Shown here: in pieces, positions 1-7,165 of the stretch
How the letters are laid out: each line of letters begins with the position of its first letter
Numbering within the stretch: position 1 is the stretch's first letter
Assembly: GCA_003158365.1 (NCBI GenBank)
Contig: PMIW01000163.1
Coordinates: 5,859 to 19,542 of the forward strand
Reading direction: 5' to 3'
DNA: 13,684 bases
DNA from: Ignavibacteriota bacterium
GTDB taxonomy: Bacteria; Bacteroidota; Ignavibacteria; Tepidaquicellales; Tepidaquicellaceae
Notes under the pieces: model-generated
Databases searched by the model: none
Seen by the model: the letters and a program-made list of their open reading frames with translations, nothing else
What the model was told of the DNA's origin: nothing
Program-made: the position numbers and the translations under genes

Positions 1-2282
1 AAATGAGCACTTACAGAAGCGTCCCTGACTATTCCGTCATTTGTCACGAGTTTAATTTCGTAATCAGTTACTTTACCTTTTTCCTGCATCTCTTGCAGAA
101 ACATATCTCTATTATTTGTATTCTGATAAAATACATCTGATGTTTTACCAATCAGATTTTCCCGCTTATAATTTATATATTTTTCAACAGAAGGGCTTAT
201 TTCCGTTATTATTCCTTCATTATTAAGTTGATAAAAAACGTCTTGAACATTTTCAAAAATCGACCTGTATTTTTCTTCACTTTTACGTAATGCTTCTTCG
301 GCTTTTTTTCGTTCCGTAAAATCTATAATTGAACCAATCAGGCGAACAGCTTTTTTATTTTTATCACGAATAACATATCCGCGGTCCAAAACATAGGCAT
401 AAGACCCATTTTCACGTTTGAATCTGTATTCAGTCGTCCACGATTCACCCCCGCCATTTATTACGGAATCTGTTATAAATAATGCTTTCTTGAGGTCTTC
501 CGGATGGATGTTTTCTTTCCAATAATCAAAAACTGCCGTAGTATCATCATAGCCAAACAGTTTCGTATAAGAACCGCTGAACCATCCCTCCCCGTTTTTT
601 AAGTTCCAGTCATAAATGATATCATTTGTTGCACGGGCTGCGAGTTGGAATCTTTCTTCACTCTTTTGCAGTGCCTCTTCAGATTCTTTTCTTTCGGTTA
701 TATCCCTGATTATAACAACTATTTCATCTCTATAATATGTTACTCTTGCCTCATAATAACATTTCCTGCCATCAGGAATTTCCGCTTCATATTCAAATTT
801 CGTAATTTCACCCGTTTTATGTGATTTTTCTATTGACTTAGCAAATTGCTTTGCAATTTCAGGCGGTAATACTTCATTAAAATGTTTTCCGAAAAATTTT
901 TTCGGCGGAACAAACAATACGGATAAATCTTCCGCATGATAGTCTATTATCCTGTAATTAGCATCAAGTCTGAACATCATGTCGGGAATTGCTTTCAGAA
1001 GTGTCCTGTAATGCTCTTCATTTTTTCTAAGGTCATTTTCAGCCCATCTGCGTTCCGTGATATCGCGAATATAACCTCCAACACCATACTTCCCATGAAC
1101 CAAAGGAACTCTGAATTTATGAGTCTCAAAGACTCTATCCTTAACTGTTTCTTCACTAATAATAATATCATCGGAAAGAATTGCTTTTTCATCAGTTTGA
1201 AGACATTTTTGCGCTACATTCTTTTCCATAAATTCGAAATCTGTTTGTCCAATAATATCCTTTTCTTCCTTTTCAAAAAAATCAGCATTTGCTTTGTTTA
1301 CAAGCAAATATTTAAATTCATCATCCTTCAGAAATGCCATGTCATTCGTGGAATTTATGAATACCCTGTAGCGTTCTTCGCTTTTTTTTATTGTTTCTTC
1401 AGCCTGTTTTTTTTCAATTGCAAGCGCAATCTGGTTTGCGATACCGGTCAGGAAGTCTTTTTCATTTTCTGTATATTTTACTTCTTCATTGTAACTCGCA
1501 ACTGAAATTACACCAATTGGTTTGGAATGACTAACCAGTGGAACACAAAGCAAAGATTCATGCGCGGATAATGATGTTTTAATTTTATTATCTTTAAGGA
1601 ATTTTTTAAATCTCCCCGAATCAAGGATTAATGGTGACCTTGTTTTTAGTATAAACTCAGTAATTCCATTTCCCCTGATGCGGGGTGGCGGCTGAGCATT
1701 AAATTTATCGATATATAAAGGAAACGATATCTCATCTTTATCGGTATTGTATAAAGCAATATGACAATTTTCTGCAACTATTACTTTATTAATATTTTCA
1801 TAAATTCTTTTCAATAAATCTTCAAGGTTTTTATTGTTCAGAATGTCCTGGTTTATTTCAAATATAATTTCCTTTTCTTTTGCAATTAATTTATTTTTAA
1901 TTCTTGTTCTGTGGTCCTCAATTTCCCTTTCCACTGCAGGCATAAGTCTTTTCAGACTGTTTTTCATAATATAATCTTTTGCGCCGGCCTTCATCATATT
2001 TACGGCAATATCTTCACCTACTGTACCCGAAACCATGATAAAAGGTGTATCGATTCCCTTATCATTGCACAGATTAAGTGCTTCGAAACCATTAAAATTT
2101 GGCAATGAATAATCGGAAATAATTATGTCCCATTTTTTCTTTAATGCAGAATTAAACCCGGTATTATCTTCAACGAGTTCATAATGTGTTTCATATTTTC
2201 CTTTATTAAGTTCCCTTAGCAATAACTCAAAATCATCTTCACTATCTTCAACAATAAGGGCCCTGAGTATTTCTTTACTCAT
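1..2282 (-). CDS. Receiver-GAF-multi-PAS signalling protein, probable hybrid histidine kinase (3' end outside window)
   Basis: The frame is open without a stop from the ATG at 2282 to the left edge (760 codons), so the C-terminus is missing. Residues 1-120 form a receiver domain: acidic pair E12/D13, phospho-acceptor D57 (motif IISDYSLP), S85 (motif VSGTVGED) and K107. A GAF domain follows at about 150-295 (motif CVPLVSHSKPIGVISVAS). At least four PAS domains start near 300, 420, 540 and 664, separated by the usual linkers (DITERR, DITERK, DFTERK followed by KSEE(R/K)). No membrane segment is seen, so it is probably cytoplasmic. Its start overlaps the stop of the upstream response regulator by 4 bases (ATGA), which suggests translational coupling and joint function. 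By family precedent the missing part should carry HisKA and HATPase domains, but a different output such as a GGDEF domain cannot be excluded. The ligands of the GAF and PAS domains are unknown. Confidence 0.9.
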   Translation of the reverse strand, partial: MSKEILRALIVEDSEDDFELLLRELNKGKYETHYELVEDNTGFNSALKKKWDIIISDYSLPNFNGFEALNLCNDKGIDTPFIMVSGTVGEDIAVNMMKAGAKDYIMKNSLKRLMPAVEREIEDHRTRIKNKLIAKEKEIIFEINQDILNNKNLEDLLKRIYENINKVIVAENCHIALYNTDKDEISFPLYIDKFNAQPPPRIRGNGITEFILKTRSPLILDSGRFKKFLKDNKIKTSLSAHESLLCVPLVSHSKPIGVISVASYNEEVKYTENEKDFLTGIANQIALAIEKKQAEETIKKSEERYRVFINSTNDMAFLKDDEFKYLLVNKANADFFEKEEKDIIGQTDFEFMEKNVAQKCLQTDEKAILSDDIIISEETVKDRVFETHKFRVPLVHGKYGVGGYIRDITERRWAENDLRKNEEHYRTLLKAIPDMMFRLDANYRIIDYHAEDLSVLFVPPKKFFGKHFNEVLPPEIAKQFAKSIEKSHKTGEITKFEYEAEIPDGRKCYYEARVTYYRDEIVVIIRDITERKESEEALQKSEERFQLAARATNDIIYDWNLKNGEGWFSGSYTKLFGYDDTTAVFDYWKENIHPEDLKKALFITDSVINGGGESWTTEYRFKRENGSYAYVLDRGYVIRDKNKKAVRLIGSIIDFTERKKAEEALRKSEEKYRSIFENVQDVFYQLNNEGIITEISPSVEKYINYKRENLIGKTSDVFYQNTNNRDMFLQEMQEKGKVTDYEIKLVTNDGIVRDASVSAH

Positions 2283-2728
2283 ATTTTATTATTAATATTT
2301 GGAGGTTCATTTAAAATCAGCCAGTATAATCCCAACGTCTTTACTGCATCAAAAAAACTGTCGAAATCCACCGGTTTTCTGATGTAGCTGTTCGCACCAT
2401 TTTTATAGCCTCTTATAATATCCTGTTCCTCTTTAGAAGAAGTCAAAATAACTACAGGCAGAAATTTCGTGAGTTCATTCTCCCGTATAGCTTTCAGAAC
2501 ATCAAAACCGTCCAGTTTTGGTAATTTTAAATCTAGTAAAACGACAGATGGTAATTCCTTCGGCTCTCTGTTTTCGAATTTACCTCTCCGAAAAATATAA
2601 TCCAGAGCTTCCACACCATCCTCCGCAATTACAATTTTGTTTGAAATCCTGCTTTTTTCAAATGCGCGGATAGTAAGTGCGACATCGTCAGGATTATCCT
2701 CAACAAGTAAAACAATTTTTTCTTCCAT
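2279..2728 (-). CDS. Single-domain CheY-like response regulator (Rcp1-type)
   Basis: This 149-aa protein is a receiver domain with no output domain. Phosphorylation-site residues are visible: acidic residues E10/D11 (motif VEDNPDD), phospho-acceptor D66 (motif LLDLKLPKLDG), T96 (motif VILTSS) and K118 followed by P119. The insertion around residues 47-60 (RRGKFENREPKELP) before the acceptor strand is typical of the Rcp1-like regulators that sit next to PAS or phytochrome kinases. It lies 19 bases after the sensor kinase gene and overlaps the next gene by 4 bases. It probably receives phosphate from the kinase and acts as a protein-protein switch or phosphorelay shuttle. An AAAGGA Shine-Dalgarno-like site at 2737-2742, 8 bases before the ATG, supports the start. 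This is one of the few clear Shine-Dalgarno sites in the window. Confidence 0.95.
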   Translation of the reverse strand: MEEKIVLLVEDNPDDVALTIRAFEKSRISNKIVIAEDGVEALDYIFRRGKFENREPKELPSVVLLDLKLPKLDGFDVLKAIRENELTKFLPVVILTSSKEEQDIIRGYKNGANSYIRKPVDFDSFFDAVKTLGLYWLILNEPPNINNKI

Positions 2729-2736
2729 CTCTTTAT

Positions 2737-2742
2737 TCCTTT
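2737..2742 (-). promoter_or_regulatory. Shine-Dalgarno site of the response regulator
   Basis: AAAGGA reads on the minus strand 8 bases before the ATG at 2728. It stands out because most other genes here (nusA, infB, rbfA, rimP) have only A/T-rich sequence before the start. Confidence 0.6.
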
Positions 2743-2747
2743 AATAT

Positions 2748-5633
2748 TTATTTTAAGGTAAAGTAAAAAGTCGTTCCTGTAATAACATCGCTTTCCGCCC
2801 AAATTTTTCCGTTGTGTCTGTGAACAATTCTTTGCGCGGTAGCTAACCCGATCCCGGTGCCCGGAAATTCTTTTACAGAGTGTAAACGCTGAAATGCACC
2901 AAACAGCTTATCATAATATTTCATATCAAAGCCTGTTCCATTATCTTTAACAAAAAATACCGTATTAAAATCCTTTTTTATTGTCCCAAATTCAATAATT
3001 GTTTTATCTTTATTAGAAGTAAATTTCCACGCATTTTCAAGTAAATTATCGAGTAAAATTCGCAGCAAATAAGAATCGCCTTCAGCTATTATATTTTCCT
3101 GTATATTGATTTCAGCAATTCTGTCAGAATTTTGATTAATTAAATTATTCATTATTTCATTAGCCATCGATGATAAATTTACTTTATCATATTTTACTTC
3201 AAAACGGGTAACGCGGGAAAGTTTCAACATACTGTCAATGAGCTCATCCATACGTGTCGTAGCATTTCTAATCCTATCTAAATATTCCTTACCTTTTTTA
3301 TCGAGTGTTTTATAATAATCTTCATAAATTGCCTGGCTGAATCCGTCAATACTTCGAAGCGGAGCACGAAGGTCGTGCGATACCGAATAACTAAATGCCT
3401 CAAGTTCTCTGTTTAAATTCTGAAGCTGGGCTGTACGCTCTATAACACGCTGCTCGAGTTCTTCGTTTAGTTTGTGGATTTTTTCCTCAGCTATTTTCCG
3501 TTCGGTGATGTCCATAACCGAACCTACTATGGAAATAAGTTCCCGATTTTCATTATAATTGCCCTGGAATGTCGAAGAATAATAACCAATACTCTTATCC
3601 GGACGAAGGAATTTTTGTTCATAAAAACCCGGTTCGTGGCTCTCTATTGCCCTGTTAATTAATTCTTTGTCACGCTGATTTTCTTCGGGCCATGGCGATA
3701 AAGAGAGTATCGAATCTATTTGTGGCGTAAATTTTTTAGGATTTAAACAAAATATCTTATAAACTTCATCTGACCATTCCACTTCACCTGTCTTTACATC
3801 CCACAACCAATAACCCAGATGTGCCATTTCCTGCGCTTCTCTTAATTTTCTTTCGCTTTCCTGTAAAACTTTCTCAAACTTTTTTCGTTCAGTAATATCC
3901 TCAACGGTTCCCTCATAAAATAAAAACTTCCCTTTCTCGTCTTTAATTGCTTTTGCGTTTTCTCTTACAAAAATGGAAGTGCCATCTTTTTTAGTCCAAG
4001 ATGACTCAAGTCCGATTATTTCCCCTTCTGTTTCTATTTTTTTTCTGAATTCTGAGCGTGAATATCCCGGTTCAAAACCTTGACGCTCAAGATTTCTATT
4101 CGCCAAATCTTCTAAATTTTCGAATCCAAGCATCTTTAATAATGCCGGATTGCAATCTACTATTTCACCATCGGGAGTTGTTCTGTATATTCCGAGAATT
4201 GCATTTTCAAATAAACTACGGAATTTAATTTCACTTTCCCTGAGTAATTCTTCGGATTTTTTCCTTTCAGAAATATTCCTGATAACCCTTTGAAAATATT
4301 TTACACCATTAATTTCAATCAAATGAACGCTGGTTTCAACCGGAAAAATAGTATTATCTTTTCTTTTATATTCGGTCTCATAAATAACTCCTTCTTCAAT
4401 CTGCTTTTCAAAATCTATTTCATCTTCTACTATCTTATGCGAGTTTGGTGTCAATAAATCCCGGATATTTAATTTCAGCATTTCTTCTCTTGCATATCCA
4501 AAAACACTTAATGTACGATCGTTAACTTCAACTAATTTAAGGTTTCTATCTGAAAGAATTATTATATCATTAGCATTTTTTAAAATGTATTCAAAATGCT
4601 TTATTAAAGCTTTCCTCTGAGATTCTTCTTCGAGGTGTTGAATCTGAATTGATTTCTTTTGATTTGTCCAAACCCATATAAAACCGATACCTATCGATAT
4701 CAATATTAATCCGACTATAATACCATCACTTATCGTTTTTCCGCGCAAAGGATTGTAAATTTCATCAATATCTACTTTTGTAATCATATACCAGGGAGAG
4801 TCCGCTATCTTTCTGATGTCAGAAAGGACGGGGACTCCCCTGTAATCCATTCCTTCGAATAACCCTTCTTTTCCTGTGGTTGCAAGAACTGAAGGAATAT
4901 TATAATTGCTGCTGTCTATTCTTAATTTTAATTTTAAGGCAGTATTTTTTTTGTGACGTAGTTCATTTAAATAAACAACCTCGTCACCTTCTTTCGTAAT
5001 CAATAATGTTTCAGAAGATTCACTTTTGGTAGGCCAGGATTGTATCAAAGGGAAAAGAAATTTTGAAGGGTTAATACGTAAAACTAATCCTCCCAGAAAC
5101 CTGTCGCCGTAAAATAAAGGAGTAATTACATCCATACAAATATCTCTGGACTTATCTGTATGTATATTGGTCAACACAGTTCTTTTCTTATCAAATGATT
5201 TAAAGTCATCGGCGGAGATAATATTACCGAGATAATCAGATTTTTTATCCAGTGCTATATTAATCCTGAAATTTGTATCGAATAAAAATATATTACCATA
5301 TTCATAATATTTATAAAAAACTGTAAGGTGAGAAGTAATTACATTTTTTAAATTAGTATCACCGGGATTTTCCAGCAACTTTTTTAATTCTGACGTAAAT
5401 AATTTACTGTTTGATACAGCTATAGCATCACCTATCCTTTCGTTCCGCCATTCAACTATTTGTTTCACTTTTAAATCAGATATTACAGAAAGCTCTGAAT
5501 ATTTTTCATCTCTGATTTCTGCTTTTTGTATGAAATAATATCTTATGCTAAATATCAGTACAAAAAAAGTGATTAATGAATATAATATAACTAACTTGAG
5601 AGGTGACCGGGATAATTCCTGCTTTTTATTCAT
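2748..5633 (-). CDS. Membrane sensor histidine kinase with extracytoplasmic sensor and three PAS domains
   Basis: This 961-aa protein has a transmembrane segment at about 12-34, an extracytoplasmic region at 37-300 and a second transmembrane segment at about 303-323. The sensor region resembles the double-Cache type, with motif GDRFLGGLVLRI near 177 and motif SPWYMITKVD near 280. Cytoplasmic PAS domains follow at about 340-455, 465-583 and 590-712, each ending in DITERK or NISERK linkers. A coiled coil runs from about 713 to 745. HisKA has its phospho-acceptor at H753 (motif SYSVSHDLRAPL). The HATPase carries an N-box (N867), G1 box DNGTGF (897-902) and G2 box GTGIGL (925-930). It should autophosphorylate on H753 in response to an envelope or small-molecule signal and pass phosphate to the receivers encoded just downstream. 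It has no fused receiver. It is the first gene of a three-gene operon; the next gene follows after 19 bases. No Shine-Dalgarno site is seen at its start. The ligand is not predictable. Confidence 0.95.
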   Translation of the reverse strand: MNKKQELSRSPLKLVILYSLITFFVLIFSIRYYFIQKAEIRDEKYSELSVISDLKVKQIVEWRNERIGDAIAVSNSKLFTSELKKLLENPGDTNLKNVITSHLTVFYKYYEYGNIFLFDTNFRINIALDKKSDYLGNIISADDFKSFDKKRTVLTNIHTDKSRDICMDVITPLFYGDRFLGGLVLRINPSKFLFPLIQSWPTKSESSETLLITKEGDEVVYLNELRHKKNTALKLKLRIDSSNYNIPSVLATTGKEGLFEGMDYRGVPVLSDIRKIADSPWYMITKVDIDEIYNPLRGKTISDGIIVGLILISIGIGFIWVWTNQKKSIQIQHLEEESQRKALIKHFEYILKNANDIIILSDRNLKLVEVNDRTLSVFGYAREEMLKLNIRDLLTPNSHKIVEDEIDFEKQIEEGVIYETEYKRKDNTIFPVETSVHLIEINGVKYFQRVIRNISERKKSEELLRESEIKFRSLFENAILGIYRTTPDGEIVDCNPALLKMLGFENLEDLANRNLERQGFEPGYSRSEFRKKIETEGEIIGLESSWTKKDGTSIFVRENAKAIKDEKGKFLFYEGTVEDITERKKFEKVLQESERKLREAQEMAHLGYWLWDVKTGEVEWSDEVYKIFCLNPKKFTPQIDSILSLSPWPEENQRDKELINRAIESHEPGFYEQKFLRPDKSIGYYSSTFQGNYNENRELISIVGSVMDITERKIAEEKIHKLNEELEQRVIERTAQLQNLNRELEAFSYSVSHDLRAPLRSIDGFSQAIYEDYYKTLDKKGKEYLDRIRNATTRMDELIDSMLKLSRVTRFEVKYDKVNLSSMANEIMNNLINQNSDRIAEINIQENIIAEGDSYLLRILLDNLLENAWKFTSNKDKTIIEFGTIKKDFNTVFFVKDNGTGFDMKYYDKLFGAFQRLHSVKEFPGTGIGLATAQRIVHRHNGKIWAESDVITGTTFYFTLK

Positions 5634-5956
5634 ATTTTAAAAGATATGACAAAAATTAATATTAAACAGTCGTAATAATTTAAAAAACTTCAAGAATTTA
5701 TTGGAATTCATATAATATTATTACATCCCCCGACTGTCTTAAATATTATACAACAATTTAATATATAATTTTTTACCTATAAATACAATATTTTAAAGAG
5801 AAAGTATAAAAATTATGACATTAAAAAACGTGAGGCAAGAAATTTCGGTTTTTCTGAAATTTCAAACTAAACAATTACATTTATAAAATAGTATTAAATT
5901 AGTACATTAATTTAATTCTGGAGTTTACAGTTTTATTAAAATATACTAAATTAATT
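5634..5956. other. Divergent intergenic region, very AT-rich
   Basis: These 323 bases separate the start of the kinase operon (leftward) from the lipoprotein gene (rightward), so promoters for both should lie here. No full promoter pair was convincing: there is a TATAAT on the minus strand at 5745-5750 and a TATACT on the plus strand at 5942-5947, but neither has a good -35 at 16-18 bases. Two dyads are present: ACAGTCG/CGACTGT arms at 5666-5672 and 5731-5737, and a compact hairpin at 5839-5863. No small ORF or RNA gene was recognised. Confidence 0.6.
5839..5863. repeat. 10-bp inverted repeat / hairpin in a divergent promoter region
   Basis: The left arm GAAATTTCGG pairs with the right arm CTGAAATTTC around a TTTTT loop, giving ten pairs, one of them G-T. 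The 8-bp core GAAATTTC is itself palindromic, so the site also reads as two direct copies 9 bases apart. No U-tract follows on either strand, so it is not a standard terminator. It could be a dimeric operator for either flanking gene. Confidence 0.45.
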
Positions 5957-6289
5957 ATGAAAATAAAGTATTTGCTCTTAATAACAGCTGTTTTTCTTCT
6001 GTTTAGTTCCTGCGGAATATTCAGTAATAAAATAAGTGATGAAAAAAGGAATGAACTTATTAAAACGGGGAAAAAAGCAAAAGGAGAAATTACAAGGGTA
6101 GAAGATACAAACGTTACCCTTAATAAAAATCCAAAAGTAAATATTTACATTATAGTCAAACCTGACGGTGAAGATGAATTTGATGCAGTTGTTACTATGT
6201 TCGTATCACGGGTTAGTGTTCCCCGAAAAGGCGATAACGTTAACGTATACTACAATCCTAAAGATAAAAGTGAAATTGTTATAGAGTAG
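5957..6289 (+). CDS. Small predicted lipoprotein with a beta-rich DUF3592-like domain
   Basis: This 110-aa protein begins with a lipoprotein signal: positively charged MKIK, hydrophobic residues 5-16, and a lipobox ending at Cys19 (motif LFSSC). After processing it should be anchored in a membrane. The rest (about 30-110) alternates beta-strand-like segments: KAKGEITRVEDTNVTLN, NPKVNIYIIVKPDG, FDAVVTMFVSRVSVPRKGD and VNVYYNPKDKSEIVIE. The pattern G-x-I-x-x-V-x-D-T-x-V-x-x-N-x-N-P, then P-x-x-G-x-x-V-x-V-x-Y-x-P-x-D, resembles the small beta-barrel domain seen in DUF3592-type and many actinobacterial membrane proteins. The function is unknown. It is divergent from the kinase operon and convergent with the deacylase gene (10-base gap), so it is probably transcribed alone. 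The family assignment is from memory of the pattern and is tentative; the lipoprotein call is firmer. Confidence 0.8.
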   Translation: MKIKYLLLITAVFLLFSSCGIFSNKISDEKRNELIKTGKKAKGEITRVEDTNVTLNKNPKVNIYIIVKPDGEDEFDAVVTMFVSRVSVPRKGDNVNVYYNPKDKSEIVIE

Positions 6290-6299
6290 CAAAAAAATA

Positions 6300-6767
6300 T
6301 TAAATTAAATCGGAAAACTCCGCATCCGTGATTTTTGCCAAATCAAATGGAGAAAGTTTCATTTGCATTCCTTTGGTTCCTGAACTTGCAAATATTTTAT
6401 CGAATAATTGAGAAGTTTCTTCTATATATGTAGGAAATTTTTTTGTCATGCCAACGGGTGAGCATCCGCCCCGAATATAACCCGTTACGGACAATAAATC
6501 TTTTGCTTTTATCATTTCAACTTTCTTATTTCCGCTTACTGTTGCTGCTTTTTTCAGGTTCAGCTCGGCATTTCCGGGTATTACAAAAACAATGTGACCG
6601 GTTTTATCCCCTGCTGCAACAAGAGTTTTGAAAACCGTTTCGGGAGGTGCATTTATTTTCCCTGCAACACTCATTGCATCGATTTCATCCTCATTGAATT
6701 CATATTCGAATAATTCGAACTGAATATTATTCGATTCAAGTATCCTGACGGCGTTGGTTTTTTTCAT
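6300..6767 (-). CDS. ybaK: YbaK/EbsC-family aminoacyl-tRNA deacylase
   Basis: This 155-aa protein has the full length of the stand-alone YbaK/EbsC proteins, which hydrolyse misacylated tRNA (classically Cys-tRNA(Pro)) to keep translation accurate. Visible family features are the N-terminal motif RILESNNIQFELFEY, a VFKTLV segment whose K47 matches the essential lysine of YbaK, the AELNLKKAA segment near 67-75, and the loop GYIRGGCSPVG at 96-106. The first ATG is used; the next upstream in-frame region is inside the tRNA terminator. It lies 16 bases downstream of that terminator, so its promoter must be close to or overlap the hairpin, or it relies on read-through. The substrate (Cys-tRNA(Pro) or another mischarged tRNA) is inferred from the family. 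Confidence 0.93.
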   Translation of the reverse strand: MKKTNAVRILESNNIQFELFEYEFNEDEIDAMSVAGKINAPPETVFKTLVAAGDKTGHIVFVIPGNAELNLKKAATVSGNKKVEMIKAKDLLSVTGYIRGGCSPVGMTKKFPTYIEETSQLFDKIFASSGTKGMQMKLSPFDLAKITDAEFSDLI

Positions 6768-6782
6768 AAATCATGGTAAAAT

Positions 6783-6818
6783 AAAAAAGGTTTTCACATT
6801 AATGTAAAAACCCTTTTT
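6783..6818 (-). terminator. Intrinsic terminator of the tRNA-Ser gene
   Basis: A 16-bp stem with a 4-base loop (6799-6802) lies 2 bases after the tRNA 3' end. On the minus strand all 16 pairs form (two are G-U); on the plus strand the same two positions are A-C mismatches. The minus-strand 3' arm ends in TTTTTT followed by ATTTT. The strand asymmetry shows that the selected RNA is the minus-strand transcript. Confidence 0.85.
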
Positions 6819-6820
6819 CG

Positions 6821-6907
6821 CAGAGAGAGAGGGATTCGAACCCCCGGTAACCGTAAGGCTACAACGGTTTTCAAGACCGCCGCTTTCAACCACTCAGCCA
6901 TCTCTCT
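6821..6907 (-). tRNA. tRNA-Ser (anticodon UGA)
   Basis: This 87-base gene folds as a class II tRNA. The acceptor stem is AGAGAGA with TCTCTCT and discriminator G73 (serine type). The D-arm is GGCTGAGTGG-like. The anticodon stem GCGGT/ACCGT carries loop CTTGAAA, giving anticodon TGA for UCA/UCN codons. A long variable arm has stem TAGCC/GGTTA, and the T-arm is GGGGG-TTCGAAT-CCCTC. The 3' CCA is not encoded (CGA follows G73), so a CCA-adding enzyme is needed. It has its own promoter-like element upstream and a terminator downstream, so it appears monocistronic. Confidence 0.97.
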
Positions 6908-6922
6908 ATTTCACAGACTTTT

Positions 6923-6951
6923 AAAATAGTCACTTTTTCTACTTTTTTCAA
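6923..6951 (-). promoter_or_regulatory. Predicted sigma-70-type promoter of tRNA-Ser
   Basis: On the minus strand TTGAAA (6951-6946), a 17-base spacer, then TATTTT (6928-6923). The -10 ends 16 bases before the tRNA 5' end, giving a leader of about 9 bases from the likely start point. The right spacing and position support it, but the region is AT-rich. Confidence 0.55.
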
Positions 6952-7021
6952 TCCAATTATTGAAAAAACGAAAATTTATTATTAATATAAGTAAAACGTA
7001 ATAAAAATATTGTAATAATTT

Positions 7022-7111
7022 TTATTTAAATACTTTACTTATTATATACGGAAATATTATAGATACCAAAATAATGCATATTCCGGAATAGAGTATATAA
7101 TTGTTTTTCAT
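7022..7111 (-). CDS. Possible 29-aa single-pass membrane protein
   Basis: The ORF reads MKNNYILYSGICIILVSI and then IFPYIISKVFK. It has a short charged N-terminus, about 20 hydrophobic residues (6-25) and a basic C-terminus (KVFK), which is the layout of a small membrane protein. It starts 54 bases after the truB stop on the same strand and could be the last cistron of that operon. No Shine-Dalgarno site is seen, which is usual here. AT-rich DNA readily yields hydrophobic short ORFs, so only conservation would prove it. I do not recognise a family. Confidence 0.3.
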   Translation of the reverse strand: MKNNYILYSGICIILVSIIFPYIISKVFK

Positions 7112-7165
7112 TTAGAACTTTTTGTTACCGTGTTAAAAAACTATTTATTTAAAATATATTAAAAC

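Larger units (their letters stand above)
6908..7165. other. Intergenic region between tRNA-Ser and truB
   Basis: These 258 AT-rich bases hold the tRNA promoter, a 10-bp stem (TTTTTTCAAT/ATTGAAAAAA at 6943-6952 and 6959-6968) that overlaps its -35, a 9-bp all-AT stem (7000-7008 with 7018-7026) and a possible 29-codon ORF at 7022-7111. The all-AT stem might end transcription of the truB operon, but it lacks GC pairs and a clean U-tract. No convincing terminator for the operon was found. Confidence 0.5.

Noticed and set aside
936..1505. Plus-strand open frame of 189 codons, rich in Phe, Ile and Cys
   Set aside because: It is antisense to the PAS region of the receiver-GAF-PAS gene, whose frame gives clear domain motifs throughout; the composition is that expected of antisense AT-rich DNA.
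1..2282. Repeated segments (ITERKxxEExLxKSEExY) as DNA repeats
   Set aside because: They are conserved linkers between successive PAS domains, similar at protein level but not as DNA copies.
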